This document shows positions 37,331 to 51,480 of a stretch of DNA of 64,000 nt, one piece after another. Source of the DNA: Loxodes magnus (taxonomy: Eukaryota > Ciliophora > Karyorelictea > Loxodida > Loxodidae); NCBI GenBank assembly GCA_946699065.1, contig CAMPDV010000203.1:186001-250000 (forward strand). Reading direction: 5' to 3'. A program made the translations under genes and the position numbers. Every line of letters begins with the position of its first letter. Position 1 is the stretch's first letter. The notes below the pieces were generated by a model that saw only the letters and a list, made by a program, of their open reading frames with translations, ran no database searches and had not been told where the DNA came from.

Positions 37331-38238
37331 ATTACTGATTGACTTAGAATCCTTTTTTACAATTTTTATTGTTTTTATGTTTTGAAAATAAAATCAAAAT
37401 TTAATTTCTATCAGGAATGTTAAAGTTTTAAGAAATTTTTAGTTTATAAAATTTGCTTGACAATGTCGCTAATTCTATTACATTTTGTCGGTGTTAACTG
37501 AAATTTCTTTTGCATATAAATTTTATTAAATTTCCTGTTCTTAATTTTTTATTGCTTTTTATACATTCTTATTTTCATTTTTTAAATTAAAAAAACTTCT
37601 TAAATAAGCAGAAAAGTATTAATAATATTATTATTATATCTCATTTAAAAAAAATAGTTTAAATTAAAAAAGAGAAACTTTTCTAAAATTAACAGTTTAG
37701 AAATTTAACAATTTAAATAATTTTTGATTAATAAATAAATTTTATTTTAATTCTAAAATTAAAGTTTTATTCTTCTTATTCTGGCATTTTGATACTTTAT
37801 GATTAAAAAATTAAAATTATTTTTTATTTTTTTTATCAATAGCAAATATTTGACTACAACTAGGTAATTTTTTCCTTTTTATAAATTTATTTTTCACAAA
37901 TAATTTTTAAAAAAATTTTGGATAAATATTTAATTGATTCTTTTCAGGCTTAATAATCTTTAAAATTTGTTATTTTTTATTTTTTTTTTAAAATTTTAAG
38001 ATTTTTAATTCTTTAAGGTAAAATTTTTATTTAATAAAATTTATCGTTATTTTAGTAAATTATAAATTAAAAAGTTTATAATAGTAAGTAAATTTATTTG
38101 TTTGGTATTTAAATTTTCCTTAATAAAAGACTAAAATCCTTTTATATTTTCAACTTAAATTTGGATTTAACTTTTTATTTATCATTAATACCTCAATTTA
38201 AATTAAAATCTTTCATCCAATAATGCATTAAATAATTT
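37331..38238. other. AT-rich stretch, nothing recognised
   Basis: No supported feature. Confidence 0.4.
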
Positions 38239-38297
38239 CCAATGAGATTATCATAATATTCATATATGCTTTAAAAAATTTTAAAGAGATTTGACAG
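38239..38297 (+). repeat. Relic of the inverted-arm outer end
   Basis: Shares CCAATGAGATTATCATAAT-CATATA with the outer end of both arms (CCATTGAGATTATCATAAT-CCATATA), followed by a similar AAA-rich stretch and TTTGACAG. Similarity fades after about 60 bp. It suggests that the arm belongs to a dispersed family whose outer terminus is conserved. Confidence 0.5.
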
Positions 38298-41200
38298 AAA
38301 AAATATTTAAGATCAAAAAATTTGGACTAAAAATAAAATAAAACTAAAAATGGAATCAAAAAAGATATATTTTAAAAATATTTAATAAAAGATTATTAGA
38401 TACTATAGTTAATCTAAAAAAGAATACATTAATTTAGTTTATAATCAATCTTATCAAAATTGTGAAAAATATTTTTTAATTGATTGCTATTATATGAAAA
38501 TTTAATTGAATCAACTTGAACATTATAAATACAAGCATTTAAGATTTTTTAAAATAAAATAAATAGATATATTTTCGGACCCCACAAAAATATTTAATAA
38601 AAAATGTAAAAAAGTTGTAAGATTTTTTAAAGTATTTAATTATACTATTAATTATAATCTTTTTTATATATTTAAATTATAGTTATTTAACGCAATATTA
38701 ATTTATTTTATAACTAAATATTATATATTTTAAAATCTTTTAAGAAATAAATTTATTTTGAAAGAAAAATATACCTATATAACTACAAAAACTTTATTAT
38801 TATGATGTCTAAATTTTATTAATGGATTTATATAAAAATTTTATTAATAAAAAAGAATAAACTCTATGAAATTTATAATAGATTAAAAATATGTTAAATT
38901 ATGAATAAGATCAAAAGCTCTTTTGTAAAATTAAAGTCTACTTTATGAATTTTTATTAAATTGAGTTTGTTTGCATATAAAATTTTTTTATTTGAATTTT
39001 ATGAAGTTTAAGCTATTTTTCGTCTTATAATATTAAAAATGCCTGATTACATCTTCGAAATACTATTTTTTAATATTTTTAATAAATAAATCTATTTAAA
39101 AATTTTAAAACTTTTATTATTTTTTTTCTTTTTACAGATATTTTTTATTAGATCTCTGTATAGTCATTTTTAATATTTTTAAATTAATTAATTTTATTTA
39201 CTTTGATTTATATTAAATAGAAATTAATAAATTTAAAAACCAAAAACTTTAGATAAAATATTTTAATTTTTTTATTTAATGGAAGCACAAATTCAATAAT
39301 CGAATCTTTCTTTATAAATTTTATAAACTTCTATGTTTTTAGCTATTTCTGCTAACTTCTATCTTACATATATAAACATTTAATTTTTATTATTTTTTAA
39401 TCTTTTTATTTATTATTTAATATATTTTTTTACCTTTTATAATATAACTCCTTTTTGGTTTTATTTTCTAAATATTTTAGTTTCATTTAAAAGATAATTG
39501 TATTTTTAGTTCCATTTTAAAGCGTTTTATAAATTTTTTATATTTTACTTTAAAGAAATTTTGTATTTTTTTTTAATTATGGGATTAAAAAAATTTATTA
39601 ATTTTTTTAGTATTCACACAAAAGCCTAATTTTTGTATTTTTTCAAGTTTTTTCTTTTTTAATGATTTCTAAGTTTTATTTTTTTAGATTTGCTTTTTCA
39701 TATTTACATCTAAAAATATAGATTTTTTATCCAAAAAAATAAACAATTTCTGGTTGTTCAAATTAAAGAATTTAGATTCAATTTTCTAGACGCTAAAAAA
39801 GTTGAACGAAAATATTAAAGTTTCTTAACTTTTTTAAGCCCTGATATGAATCGATACATAGATAAATTTATTTGGAAATTCATCACTGTATGAAGTAGAA
39901 AAATGACTTAAAGGCTTTCATTGATTCAAATTTCAAATATTATGCAGTAATCATCCCGCTATTTTCGAATAGTTTGTACCAAATTTTTTATTTTGAATTT
40001 AAACATAAGGATCTTCAGCACTTAATTTCCTTTATTGTTTTTGATGTTTTATTGACAAGATTCTAACTTAGCTTTTTTTAAGGATCCAGATAAAGTTTTT
40101 TCCATCTTGTAAAAAAGCAGCAGGACAAAAATTTTGCAAGGACTCTTAAACAAATTTAGAACTTAATATGTCTCTTTTAAATTAAGCTCATGCAATAAAT
40201 ATATATGAAAAAAAGGAAAACTTTGCCAATCATCTTTTAGTAATAAACGGTTTTCTGCATATAATTTCTTCGTAAAAAATTAAAGTAAGATTTTTTTATT
40301 TCAAAGCTGATCACAATACTATTTATAATAATTTTAAAATATGATTAAAATTTAAATATAATGATAAATTAAAGATAATAATCACACTTTAGTAAAATTA
40401 AGACGAATAAAAAATTATTTAATATAATAAACTTTCTCGCTTCAAGATTATTTCATTATTTATAAGCGTAGAAAAATTATTTGCAGTTAAATAGTAAATC
40501 AATATTAAGAACTTTATAGATATCTTTAAATCAAATAATTTTTTTAATTATAAAAAAACAAAAAAATTTAAGCAATAAAATGTTAAAATTATATATTTTT
40601 AAACATTTAAAAGGACTAAAATTATTAAATATAGAAAAGATAAATAGATAATCTTTAGATAAAATTTAAATATATTGGGGATGTTTAAATTATTTAAAAA
40701 TTTGCATAAATTAAAAAAAATTATATGCTATTTGCTTGAAAATCAATATTAATAATTATATATATATCAATAAAAATATTATTTCATGATTTAACTTTTT
40801 ATTAATACTTTAATAGATATAAACAATTAAAAAATATATATATTTGAACTAATATAAAGCCAAATAAACAATTTTATTTAAGTATAAATAAAAAAGCAGA
40901 AAGATAATATTTTAAATCTTTAAAAGTATGGAAAAATTTTTAATTTGATATTATTAATTTATTTTTTAATGCTCGAGATTAATTTAATTTTTTTTTAAAC
41001 TTATATCTAATTTATAATGCATATTATAATATATTGCTATTTTAGGATTCTTTATAAAGTAAATTTAGTTATAATTGTTCAAATTATTAAACGTTAAATA
41101 GAAATGTGACTATTTCCTCATTTTAAGTTCGGGTTAAATCTTATATTTTTTTTCTTTTATATAACAAATTTTAATTGTTTAATAAAATTAATCTTTTATT

Positions 41201-41900
41201 ATCTGTAAATATTTTATTTTTACATAATAGACTGCTTATTTCTCAGAAGAAATTTACAGTCATAAAAAGTGTTATCAAACAATTTTTGTAATCAAATCTT
41301 TATCATTCACAAAATTCCATTGCTATTTTGCGTTTTATTTCCACATCCTATTACAAACTTTTTTTTCATACTTTCTTTTAATTCAAGTAAAATTAATGAA
41401 TTTTTACAAATACATAATACAAACTATAATAATATAACTATTTTAAATTTTGTAAAAGTTGTATTTTCTTCAAAATTCGTAACTTTCTAGCCATCTATTA
41501 ACTATTATTTTCTTTCTGTCATTGTTTTTTATAATGTTCTTAAGTCCGACTTAATCATAATTAAAGTAAAATAGTAAAGAAAAATATACATTAAAAAAAG
41601 CAAACAATTTTACATTTTTTTATTTTTCTTAATTTTAAATCGTAAAATATTAGCATTTCAGAATGTTTTAATTATTACAAAAGTTAGTTTTTTTTAATTT
41701 TTGGGGAAAATATTTAATTTTATTAATCTTTTTCACTAAATTTTATTTTACTAAGCACCTTTATATTTTAAATTTAATTTTTATCTTAACCATTCTCAAA
41801 CTAAAATTGGCAAAATTAAGAAATTTGTTCATATCTTCTTCCAATAGAATTTTTATAAATAATAAAACTTTTTTTTAAAGAAAATTTTAGAATTTTGGTT
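38298..41900. other. AT-rich stretch, nothing recognised
   Basis: 3.6 kb of very AT-rich sequence. No gene, stem-loop of the tail family or repeat match was found. Confidence 0.4.
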
Positions 41901-43480
41901 AAAAAAATTAAATTTAAGTAAAAAGATTTTCAACATTAGAAGATCTAATAAAAGGTATATGATAGCATATTTATCTAAGTATAAACTAATCATTGATTAA
42001 TTTTACATGACATTTCTTATGAACTTTAGGAAAAAGTTGTATGCTTCCTACATTGATGATAAAAAAGGTTTTATATAAGACTTATTCAATTTGTTAAAAA
42101 TTTTCTTATAGTCTGCGCCTTATCACCAACCAATGTTTTAAATTTACTTTAGACTTGAAAAATTATTTTAAAAAGTTAAGCACGAATAAATCTTAAAGAA
42201 CTTTAATTGTCAAATGTTCGAGCCTAAAATTCATTTATATGAATGAAAGAGAACTTACTTGCTTTTCTTAAGTTTTCTAATATTGTATTTAATGATTAAA
42301 GAATCATAGATAAACTTTTATCGCTTGCCATTTTTAAGCTAAGAGTAAATTTTAATTTTTTAAGAATGATCTTTGAATTTTTTTTAGCATTAGTAAGATC
42401 CTAGCGTATGGATTTTTCTCACTTAGATAAATCCTTAATATTTGTTCGATAGAAATAAAGTTTTTAACAATAAAAATAAAATTGTCTTAATTCACTTATA
42501 GCTATTAAACAAATTAGGTTCAAATACTAGATAATGGAGTTATAGTTTGATTTGCTTATTCTTTAATTTAATAGAATAGAATATGGGATTTCTATATTTT
42601 ACATCTTTTAGCAGTTTCAAAAAATTTACAGATTAATATGCTTTTTATATAGAGACAACTTTCTCATTACTTATAAAAAGCAAATAAATTATCACTCATC
42701 TATATTTAGTCAATGTGATTATGAAATTAAAAGAAAAAAAGTTCTCTAATATCATTTTAAGATGTTCTAATTTATTTGATTTACACTTTATTTTACTTAG
42801 AATAACTGAATAAAGAACTCAAATTCTTTTTCATTATCTCATTCATCTTTTTCTAAGCACTAACTTCAGCTTAATCAAAATGACTTTATTTTAGCCTTCT
42901 TTTTACTTACTCTATAAAATTTTCTTATCATATTAATTATATAAAATAGAACTTTAAGATACTTCATAAACCTAATAAGAGAGATAATTAAGATAGATAT
43001 CGCCAAGAAAAAATTCAATTTAAATAAAAGTAGGGAGATTCAATTTTTTAGCTAAAGAAGGAAAATTATTAGCATAAATTGAAAGCAATCAAAGCAATTT
43101 TGATAACTATATAGAAACAACTAACTTTGAAAACTTATAAAAATATCTTTGATGTCGTACTAACAAGAAATTCAAACCCTCTTTCTTATCTACATATTTA
43201 ATATCTTGCTACTTCGGTTTAAATAAATTAAATTTCAGTTAATTAAACTTTAAGAGCCTCTATAGCCATCTCTACTTTTAAAACGTTGAAGATAACACTT
43301 AAAATAATATTACAAGAGGTGGTTTATGATGAATCATTAATTCTGAAAATAATATTGAAGTTTATTAAATTTAATGTTTATTGAAGGAATATAAAGTGAT
43401 AAAACTTAAATTAAGAATGACTAAAATTTAAGCTTTTTTAAAATTTGATCAAATACTTTATATATAAAAGACTTAGTGTG
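41900..43480 (+). CDS. Possible long unrecognised gene
   Basis: A single frame of about 520 codons without indels, with G enriched at codon position 1 and C or T at position 3 (clearest at 43030-43330). The translation alternates Leu/Phe/Ile with charged residues (L-Y-A-S-Y-I-D-D-K-K-G-F, later C-S-N-L-F-D-L-H-F and L-N-K-L-N-F-S-Q-L-N-F), which faintly resembles degenerate leucine-rich repeats. ATG candidates lie at 41958 and 42009. No confident domain. The end is unknown because the frame stays open into ORF1 relics. Confidence 0.4.
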
Positions 43481-44179
43481 AAATTATGCTAATAAGAGAG
43501 TCAAGATTAAAACAATTTTTCAGTAAAATATTGAATAAAATCTATATAGATTTAATTTACTAAACTCTGGGTTCCATTATTTCCTCCGTTAACTTTTTTT
43601 TATATGTCCTCCCTTATGAATTGCAATGCATTATATTATAAATTTTTCGCATCCGCTACTCCCTTTTGCTCTTATTAGTAATTCTTGCTACAAGTTAATC
43701 ATCTTATTATGATTTCTACTATTCAATCATCTAGCAAAAAATTAGCCTAACTTCAATATTGAAATTAATTTTAGCATTTTATGAAAGTAAAACAAAGTTA
43801 TAGGATTGAAAATGTTTTCGACACTTGACAAGTACCCCAAAAGTTACAAAAAGAATATCCGAAAAATCCTTTTAATAAGTTAATGCATAAAATAGTCAAA
43901 ATACTAAAGATATTCCTTCAAATCTAAACAAGAAATTAAATAAAAACATCATTTAAAAAATAAAAAAGTGCATAAGTTTACGATTCGTTTTCGAGAAATG
44001 CCGATCGGTAATTAGATTAAATTTAATGAAACTAATTAGAATTAAAAAAGTATTATTTGCTCTAAAATTCACGCAACAACTATCTAGTTGGTCTTTAGAA
44101 TTAAAACACATAACTTTAAAATTAACTGTTGAATATTAAAAAATATAAAACGAATAATCTGTAAATTAATGCAGTGAAA

Positions 44180-45760
44180 ATTTGTTTATTTAAGAAATGG
44201 AAGAAATTGAACATAATATATAAAGTCTAATAGATAAAAGAGACCTTTTAAATGAAAAGTTAATTAGTATAAATGCACAATATTATTTTGATATTTAAAT
44301 ATCGGTAAAAAACTAAAAAAGATTCCAAAGCTAAGATAAAAAAAACTTAAAAGTGAATTATGAAAAAGAAATATAACAACTAGGCCCTAAAATTTTAAAT
44401 ATCGTAATTAAACGAAAAAATTAGGATTCTACTATAACCTGCAGTAAAGATACAATAAGAATATAACTAATTAAAAAAGGAATTTTGCAATAAATCGGAA
44501 ACATAAAAAATAAACTTTCATCTACAGAAAATAGAAATGAGATTAAATTATTTTACTCACATTAATAGTTTTTATCTATAAAACTAAAACAATGGAAACT
44601 CTATAAATATTGAGAAGGAATAAATTTCTGATCAAATTTATAAGTAGAGAAGCATATTAAGATGTTATTTCTGTAAGAGGAAGAAACACTTAGTAAGGCA
44701 ATATTTACAGTTTAAGATTAAGTAAAGAATATAATAAAAAAGATTTTGAAGAAAACAAAATTAATTGCATTGCACTCAAAGAAGATTAAATCTATAGAAG
44801 GAAATTCTACCAAGGAATTGAACTTCATGAATCAATAAGAGAAGTAACTTTCAGAACAAAATGAAGTCTGAACTAAAGAAAAAGAAAAACTTCAAAGAAA
44901 GCACTAAATTTTATAAGAAAAAATATAATTGAACTTAAAGTAGCTAACCTAATAAAGTTAGATCCCCTATAATTAACTATTACTATTATAAGTCAAAAAA
45001 TATAAAATTAAAATTAGTTGCCATAATAAAAAAAATATAATAAATGAAAGCTACTATAAAATAATTCAATTTCTAAAAAATAAAAAAAAACTGTTGATAA
45101 GATTACTCAAATCATTACTCCATTATTTAAAAAAATCTAATCATTAAAACAGATGAAATAATTATTCTAGATAGATAAATTGAGATAAATCATAATAATG
45201 GAGATATTAAAATTAATTCAATGAGTAAAATTTAGATCTAATGAAGACTTCTGAAGATTTAACAAATGCAATTAAAATTTCATTTAAACTTAAATGATAG
45301 AATTGAATACTTCATAAGAAGAAAATTCGAAAAAATTGAAAATTTTACTAAAATTAAAAAAAGGTAATTTCATAAATAAAGCTTGGCTGTATCAATGACA
45401 GATTATATTAGAATAAACTTAATTTTAACTTCAGCAAATGTACTAATAAAAGATGATAACCAAAAATTGAACTAATAAATCTAAATTCCTTGAATTAAAG
45501 GTTAAAAAACTAAAATTAGTAATTTATTACTTATGTTCGTTGAATAACAGAAATCTAAAACTTTCTGAATCATAAAAAAGTAAAAAAATTTATAAATGAC
45601 CAAAAATAGGTCATGATTAAAATAATGCAAGACAAGATACTTCTACTGTTTTAAGATGGGACATATATATAGAAACTGCAGATAATTTCAGAAAAAATTA
45701 GAATTTTAAAATAAGAAATTTTGGGAAAAAATAATCAAATTATCTTTTATTTTAAACAGA
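44180..45760 (+). pseudogene. Cluster of LINE ORF1 relics
   Basis: Three knuckle-like motifs occur in succession: C-Y-F-C, K-R-K-K, H, L-V-R-Q, Y at about 44658-44705; a heavily decayed Y-Y-Y-Y-K-S-K-K-Y at about 44970-45010; and Y-F-Y-C, F-K-M-G, H, I-Y-R-N, C at about 45632-45677. Each is preceded by Lys/Glu/Gln-rich coiled-coil-like sequence. Each has lost at least one metal ligand, and frames shift between coil and knuckle. The arrangement suggests nested or tandem insertions. Confidence 0.5.
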
Positions 45761-47194
45761 GGAATATTTAGGAGAAAATTATACAATAGAGATCAACTTC
45801 TTAAATAAGATGCTAATGCTTAAGAGAGAAGGACTCGATTAATGTTTGGGAAAGATTAAAATGAAACAAGATTCAAATCATAAAGAAGGATCAAGTCGTA
45901 ACAAATAGATATGTAATTAAGAGATTAATTCTTAAAGAAAAAACTACGGAAACTATTATTAACAAAATTTAAATTAAATGTGATTAACCGAAAAAAGGAA
46001 GAAATCACGCCAATAAACTATTTCTATTTCTATAATTAGGAATAAAAGCTAAAATAATTTAGATAAGTATCTATTAAATAATTAAAAAATATTAAAGCTT
46101 TTCAAGCAAAAATTGTGAAAAAATACAGAATTCCAAGGTTTCAAATACGATTTTAAATTTAAATACAAAATTTAAAATAACCTAAATGTTAAAAATAGTA
46201 ATTTTAGAAGAAATAATAATTAGTTGCGCAAATTTAAATTTTTTATGGGAATATTTGCCCAAAATTATTTATATTTTGATAAAATATCTAATTAAAAATG
46301 GATATTTTACGCCAAAAATCGGCTTAAAAGATATTATAAAATAGAATGTATAAATTTAAACTCAATATCTTTATCAGGCGAAATTAACTTGCATTTTAGA
46401 ACGTAATTTAATTAATCGGTATTGCCAAAAGGGGTTATTTGATCGAAATTTTTTCCAACTTTTACAGTAATATCATCAACTGAACTTAAAACTCATTTTA
46501 TATACCTGATAAGCGCCAGAGATAAATAATATAAGAATTTTAGAGACTTAATAAAAAATAAAAAATATTTAATTTCTCTACTAAAATTTGATAAAACGAT
46601 TAATAGAATTAAACAAATCTATTAAATTTTATATCAATATAATTTTTACTTTCCGATAGTAATTATAAAATCTTAAAAGAAAACATGTAAAACATATTTA
46701 ATTTATTTAAAAAAATTAAGTCATAAAAGAATTTTTTCCTTTATTTAAGAATTTAAAAATTTCCGATAAAATAAACCTTTTTTTATTTTTATTTCTTAAT
46801 AAAATATATAGTTTAAACTATTTTTTTAATGTTTAATATTTTTAAATTTATAAAATTTAAATTTTTTTCTTGCTTGGAAAATTTTAAGTATAATATATAT
46901 TCTTATATCAACTATTTATAAGTATCAGAATAACTAACATCTGGCTTATAAAAATGGGGATTTAATCTTTAGAGCTTTTTTTTAATTTTTAAATTTCATC
47001 ATGTCTTTAAAACTAAATAATTCCAAACATAGGAAAGTAAAAAAATTTTCCAAAAGTTAAATAAAAATATATAATTGAATATATAAAAATCTGTATTGTA
47101 ACAAATAATCTTAATCTTAAATAGCAAAAAAATAATTATCTGATTTATAAAATAGAAAAGTAATCAAATATATATAGGAATCATTATATAAAGT
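45761..47194. other. AT-rich stretch, nothing recognised
   Basis: No supported feature. Confidence 0.4.
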
Positions 47195-47876
47195 TAAAGG
47201 AGTTAACAGTTTCAAAATTTGGCCTTTATATATAGTGAACTTAAGAATATCTTCTTTTGAACTAAAAGACAGCTTAGGATTTCATTAATACGCCATTCTT
47301 GTTTATAATTTGCATTTTACATTTAAGCCTTTTGCATCTAAAAATTAATTTTAAAATTGCTAGTCTTACTATTATAAAATAGTTTACTTTTTATTTAACC
47401 TATTTAAGTTGGTCATATTTAAAATAGGTCTTTTATTATGTTTCTTCTATTATTTTCATAGATTTGAACCTTTCGCATCTTTTGCATTTATGCTTCTTTT
47501 AACATATATAGCAACACATTTTTCTTATAATGCAATAATATTATTCGTTTATTTCGATGTCTAAATGAATACTTTACTATTATTTATTGATTCTTTATAT
47601 AATTTCCTTTTGGGTAATCTATTTTTCTTAAAGTTCTTTTATCTGATATTCGATTTAAGAAAACTTCATTTGAGGGGAATTAAGGGTTTAATTCTTCGCC
47701 TGTATTTCCTAATATCTATTCTATTTTTCAATTTAAATGTTTTAATCATATTACATAGTTACTATCCTTTACTGAACCGATTATACAAAGGATTCCTCAG
47801 ACCATTTTCCTTTATCTTATTAAGGTAATTATTCAACTAAATTAGATTTTTATTCTTATTTTTATAAGGCATTCAT
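47195..47876 (-). pseudogene. Unrecognised repeated gene, copy 2
   Basis: Homologue of 21805-22560. ATG at 47876 reads M-N-A-L-Q-K-Q-E-Q-K-S-N-L-V-E-Q, then D-K-G-K-W-S-E-E-S-F, reminiscent of a Myb/SANT start. Relative to copy 1 there is an extra base near 47795, after which conserved S-K-G, R-N-K-R-I-I and L-M-K-S-Q-A-V blocks fall in another frame. The shared blocks lie in matching order, so both copies derive from one gene. Function unknown. Confidence 0.5.
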
Positions 47877-48409
47877 TAAGAGAGGCCTGCTATTTCTTAA
47901 TTGCCATTTTATATAACAATTTCTACATTAAAAAATTAATTATCTGTCATTCTTTCATAAATAAAAGATATAAAACATAATTCTTGTGCAATCTTTTATA
48001 CTACTAGATTTATAGTTGCTTTAAAATATAGAAGTATCTCTTATTAATTTAATTTAGTTATTATGCTCCTATTATTTTTGCTAATATATTTTAGTATCAA
48101 TAATAAATTTATTAAATTTTGATTTTTTTTCATAATTTATAAAATGATTATAGAACCCCTTTTTCCATTTAAAATTAGCTTTAGGAATAGAATAATATAA
48201 TTTTTTTGAAATGAGTAAAATACAGTTTTAATAAATCAAAATTAATTTTTACTAGTAGCATCAAGATATTTACTTAAGCTAGTCTTATCATTAATACAAA
48301 ACTGATATGAATCAAGTTTAAATATATGAAGAAATTAAATTTATACAAAACCATGTTGAAAGTTATAACTATTGCTTAATTTAATAAAAACTGAATCTAT
48401 TAATAAAGT

Positions 48410-49700
48410 TTATTATCTTTTTCATTTTAAAGTAACTTGATTTTTCTTCACTTCTCATTTTTTCAAATATATCCAAAATTTATTCTCTTACTATTTAGTC
48501 AATCTTTTATTCGTTAAATTATGACAGAAATGATTTGCTAAAAAGCTTAACTAATATTTTTCTTAGCCCAAAGTAATTTATCCCTTATCTGATGCAATCT
48601 GCTTTTCTGATTTTTATCTATTTTTCTTATTAATTCATAAATTTTTTTAATTATAGAATCTATTAATATTTAGTTATATTTAAGTAGTTAATTTAATAAC
48701 TTCTGCATATTTAAATTAATTTATTTGTTACAATTCTATCTTTTTTATTAATCTTCTTTTTTCTTTATTTATAATTATATATTCTATTCAAATTCATTAA
48801 TTATTTTGCATAGTACAGATAATTATATATATTTTGATATTTATCCATATCCTCTCATAAACCTTTATTCTTTCTTAGTTTATTTATCTATCTTAAAGTT
48901 TTTTTGAAAAACAATAGCTCAGTTAATGACTTATATACTATTTTGCATTCTTTTATAATATTTCTATTTAAAGCTAAATATGTTATTAATGAAGATACTT
49001 TGTATTTCTGATATTATTTACTTATTAATTAGTTATTATAATTATTAAATTCATTCAAAAATCTATGTTTTCACTATTTTTTATTTATAGTTTTGACTTT
49101 TTCTCCCAAATTAAAATTACTTATTTTATATTCTTATTTGATCAATCATTACTATCATAAATTAATGTCTTTCATTATATTTCTTATGTTTTAGATTTCA
49201 TTACTAAACATTATTTTTTTGTTTTAGAGTTCTATCATCTAATTTTTAGAATTTTTATTGATCTAAAATAGTTTAGCTTTTACTAATAAACTTCTGCTTT
49301 TTTTATATTTTAATCAAAGGTAGTTTTATAAATTATATAATTAGATCTATAATTTCTATTAAGTTTGTATATTAAAAAATTAATCTTGTAAATTTACCTT
49401 CAATCAGTGCAAATTCACTTTGAGCGGGAAAAATGAATGTATTAAGGGTGAATAAGATTTAGCTATCAAAAAACTCATTTTATCTTCAGGAATAAACAAC
49501 TGGCAATTAAGCTATTATCTAGGTTTCTAATTACTTTAACGAAATATTCTAATAAGAAAAAAGGCAATGGAACATAGTTAATGATGCTGTTTAGTAATTG
49601 ACGACTAAGTATTTTTAGCCAACTAATCCTAAAAATGAATAATCTTATACGAGGAATTAAACTAAGGTGGATGAAAGGTTTATTGATTATTTTATAACGA
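48410..49700 (-). CDS. Possible long unrecognised gene
   Basis: A continuous minus-strand frame of more than 400 codons, rich in Ile/Gln/Lys helices (for example I-D-S-I-I-K-K-I-Y-E-L-I-R-K-I, W-I-Q-Q-L-Q-Q-L-I-N-K), with low G at codon position 3. It lies upstream of, and on the same strand as, the repeated gene at 47195-47876; the 0.5 kb between them is less coding-like. No domain recognised, and start and stop are undefined. The antisense strand is also partly open, so strand assignment at 49430-49700 is tentative. Confidence 0.35.
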
Positions 49701-49859
49701 TAATAATATTAATTTATTAACGTGAGATCTTCCATCATTAGGATAATTACGATTATGTTTATAAGTTAATCTTAGAGAGTAAAAATCTTTTTATTCTTCG
49801 TAAAGATCTTTTTCTTCTATAACATATCAACTTGTGTATACTTAGCTTTTAATGATTAC

Positions 49860-50490
49860 TGGTATTTTACTAAAAATCCAGTTTTTCTTAAACATTAATC
49901 TTATTTTTCTCTTTTATGTGTTTGCAACTTCTTAGAGTAAGTAACCTACACTATAATGTTTTTTTCGGAAGTTTTTCTATCTTAGGTACAGTAAATTTTA
50001 TTTAGCCTTTTTTATTGTTTTCTGTTATCCTAATCCTATTTCTTTTTAAGGGATCAACATTTACTTGATATGTGTCCCAATTTTTAATAGTATTAACACT
50101 TAATTCGACAGTTTATTTAAATGTAATCTATATTTTTACAAGATCAGTATTTAATTGTACTATATAGAATATTTTAAGAAATCCTCACCCTCTTATCTTC
50201 GATGTCCACTGATTCATTTTGAAGATTAAGATGGAATTAATTAATAATTTTTCCGTTTTATAATTTGTTTAATTTTATGCTTCGTCTTTTTAGTTTCTTA
50301 ATTAAACTTGACTATTGTTGATTTCAACTAAATTTCAGTTTTAAGCCACAAGTTTTCATTTTTGAGCTAAGATGCAGTATAAACTAGCGATTATTTCTTA
50401 ATCTAAGCTTTTCATCAGATTCTTTCAGCTTTTTGTTTTCTTCTATCAAGAAGTTAATTTCGAGGAACGTATTTTATGGTTAGGTTAGTT
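49860..50490 (-). pseudogene. LINE ORF1 relic with near-complete knuckle
   Basis: Coiled-coil start (I-E-E-N-K-K-L-K-E-S-D-E-K-L-R), then a basic region, then K-C-Q-Y-Y, Q-K-L-G, H, I-S-S-K, C, where Tyr replaces the second Cys of C-X2-C-X4-H-X4-C. One frame covers the whole segment. It belongs to the ORF1 group by order and motif. Confidence 0.55.
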
Positions 50491-50929
50491 ATTTATTTAT
50501 ATAGAATTGCTTTGTAGAGCAATTTTCCTTTATCCATTATTTATCGTAAATCTGAAGATTTAAATATTTCTCTAATTTCGATCTCAAAAATTAGTAGCAA
50601 TTTACTACGAAATAAAAAAATGATATCAAAGAAATAAACTCAAAATATAACTCTAAACACTTTTAATTTCTAAGATCTGACGCATATAATTACAAAGGAA
50701 CTCGAAATTTAGGTAAACGAAATATATACCAGAAAAGATTTAAAATAAATTCTGATGGTTGGATTACATCATTGAAAGTTATAGTTTTATGCAAATTTAA
50801 AATAAACTAATGAGACTCTGAATAAGATATAATATTCAGAATAAAGAATTAAAATATCTCATTAAGTATAAATATAAAGTTCATTACGCAATGAATTTTG
50901 GCACGATTTTAAATTTTGTTAAAGTTGAG

Positions 50930-51480
50930 TGAATAAAAGATATAGAAGGTAAAGAAAAATAAAAAAAGATAGATTAGAATTGAGGTTTTTTAGATTAATT
51001 CACAAGATAAAAAATTCAACAAGAAAAAGAAGACAATTCAAATCAACTTTAGGAAATATAAGACGTCATAAAATTAAAAAATTTAACTTAAAGAGTATTA
51101 AGAATTAGAGAAAAATAATAAAGATATTCAAACAATATTAACACCAATTAGGAAAATCTTAAACTTTCCTAGCAGATTTAAATTTATAAATTAAAGCAAT
51201 AGTTAAAGAAAATATAAAAAAGCTATTAAAGATAAGAAAAATAAGGTTAAATATTAAGCATTAATAATTTAGATAAAATTAAGTTAAAAAAGAAACGTAA
51301 AATGTGAGAGTTTAAAATATTACAGTAGATAAAGAGCAAGAAGATAAAAAAATAACTATAAATTCATACTAACTTAAATTAACTTCATTTCAATAATGTA
51401 GCAAGATAAAAATTTTAAAGAATAAATACTATTATTGTGAAAAAATAACTTTTAAAATCAATTTCCAAAATGCTTCATCA
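50930..51480 (+). pseudogene. Degenerate LINE ORF1 relic
   Basis: Lys-rich coil (Y-Q-E-L-E-K-N-N-K-D-I-Q) followed by K-N-K-Y-Y-Y-C at about 51420-51445, where the rest of the knuckle has decayed. Confidence 0.35.

Noticed and set aside
42060..42085. Y-I-D-D motif as an RT catalytic site
   Set aside because: No other RT motif occurs around it, and the surrounding sequence has no resemblance to an RT palm.
47565..47828. Plus-strand 87-residue hydrophobic ORF under the standard code
   Set aside because: It lies antisense to the repeated gene copy, whose homologue at 21.8 kb fixes the true strand.
49433..49855. Plus-strand 140-codon frame from ATG to UGA
   Set aside because: It looks plausible, but guanine is as frequent at codon position 3 as at position 1, and the antisense frame has better codon-position bias and continues into a longer coding-like stretch.
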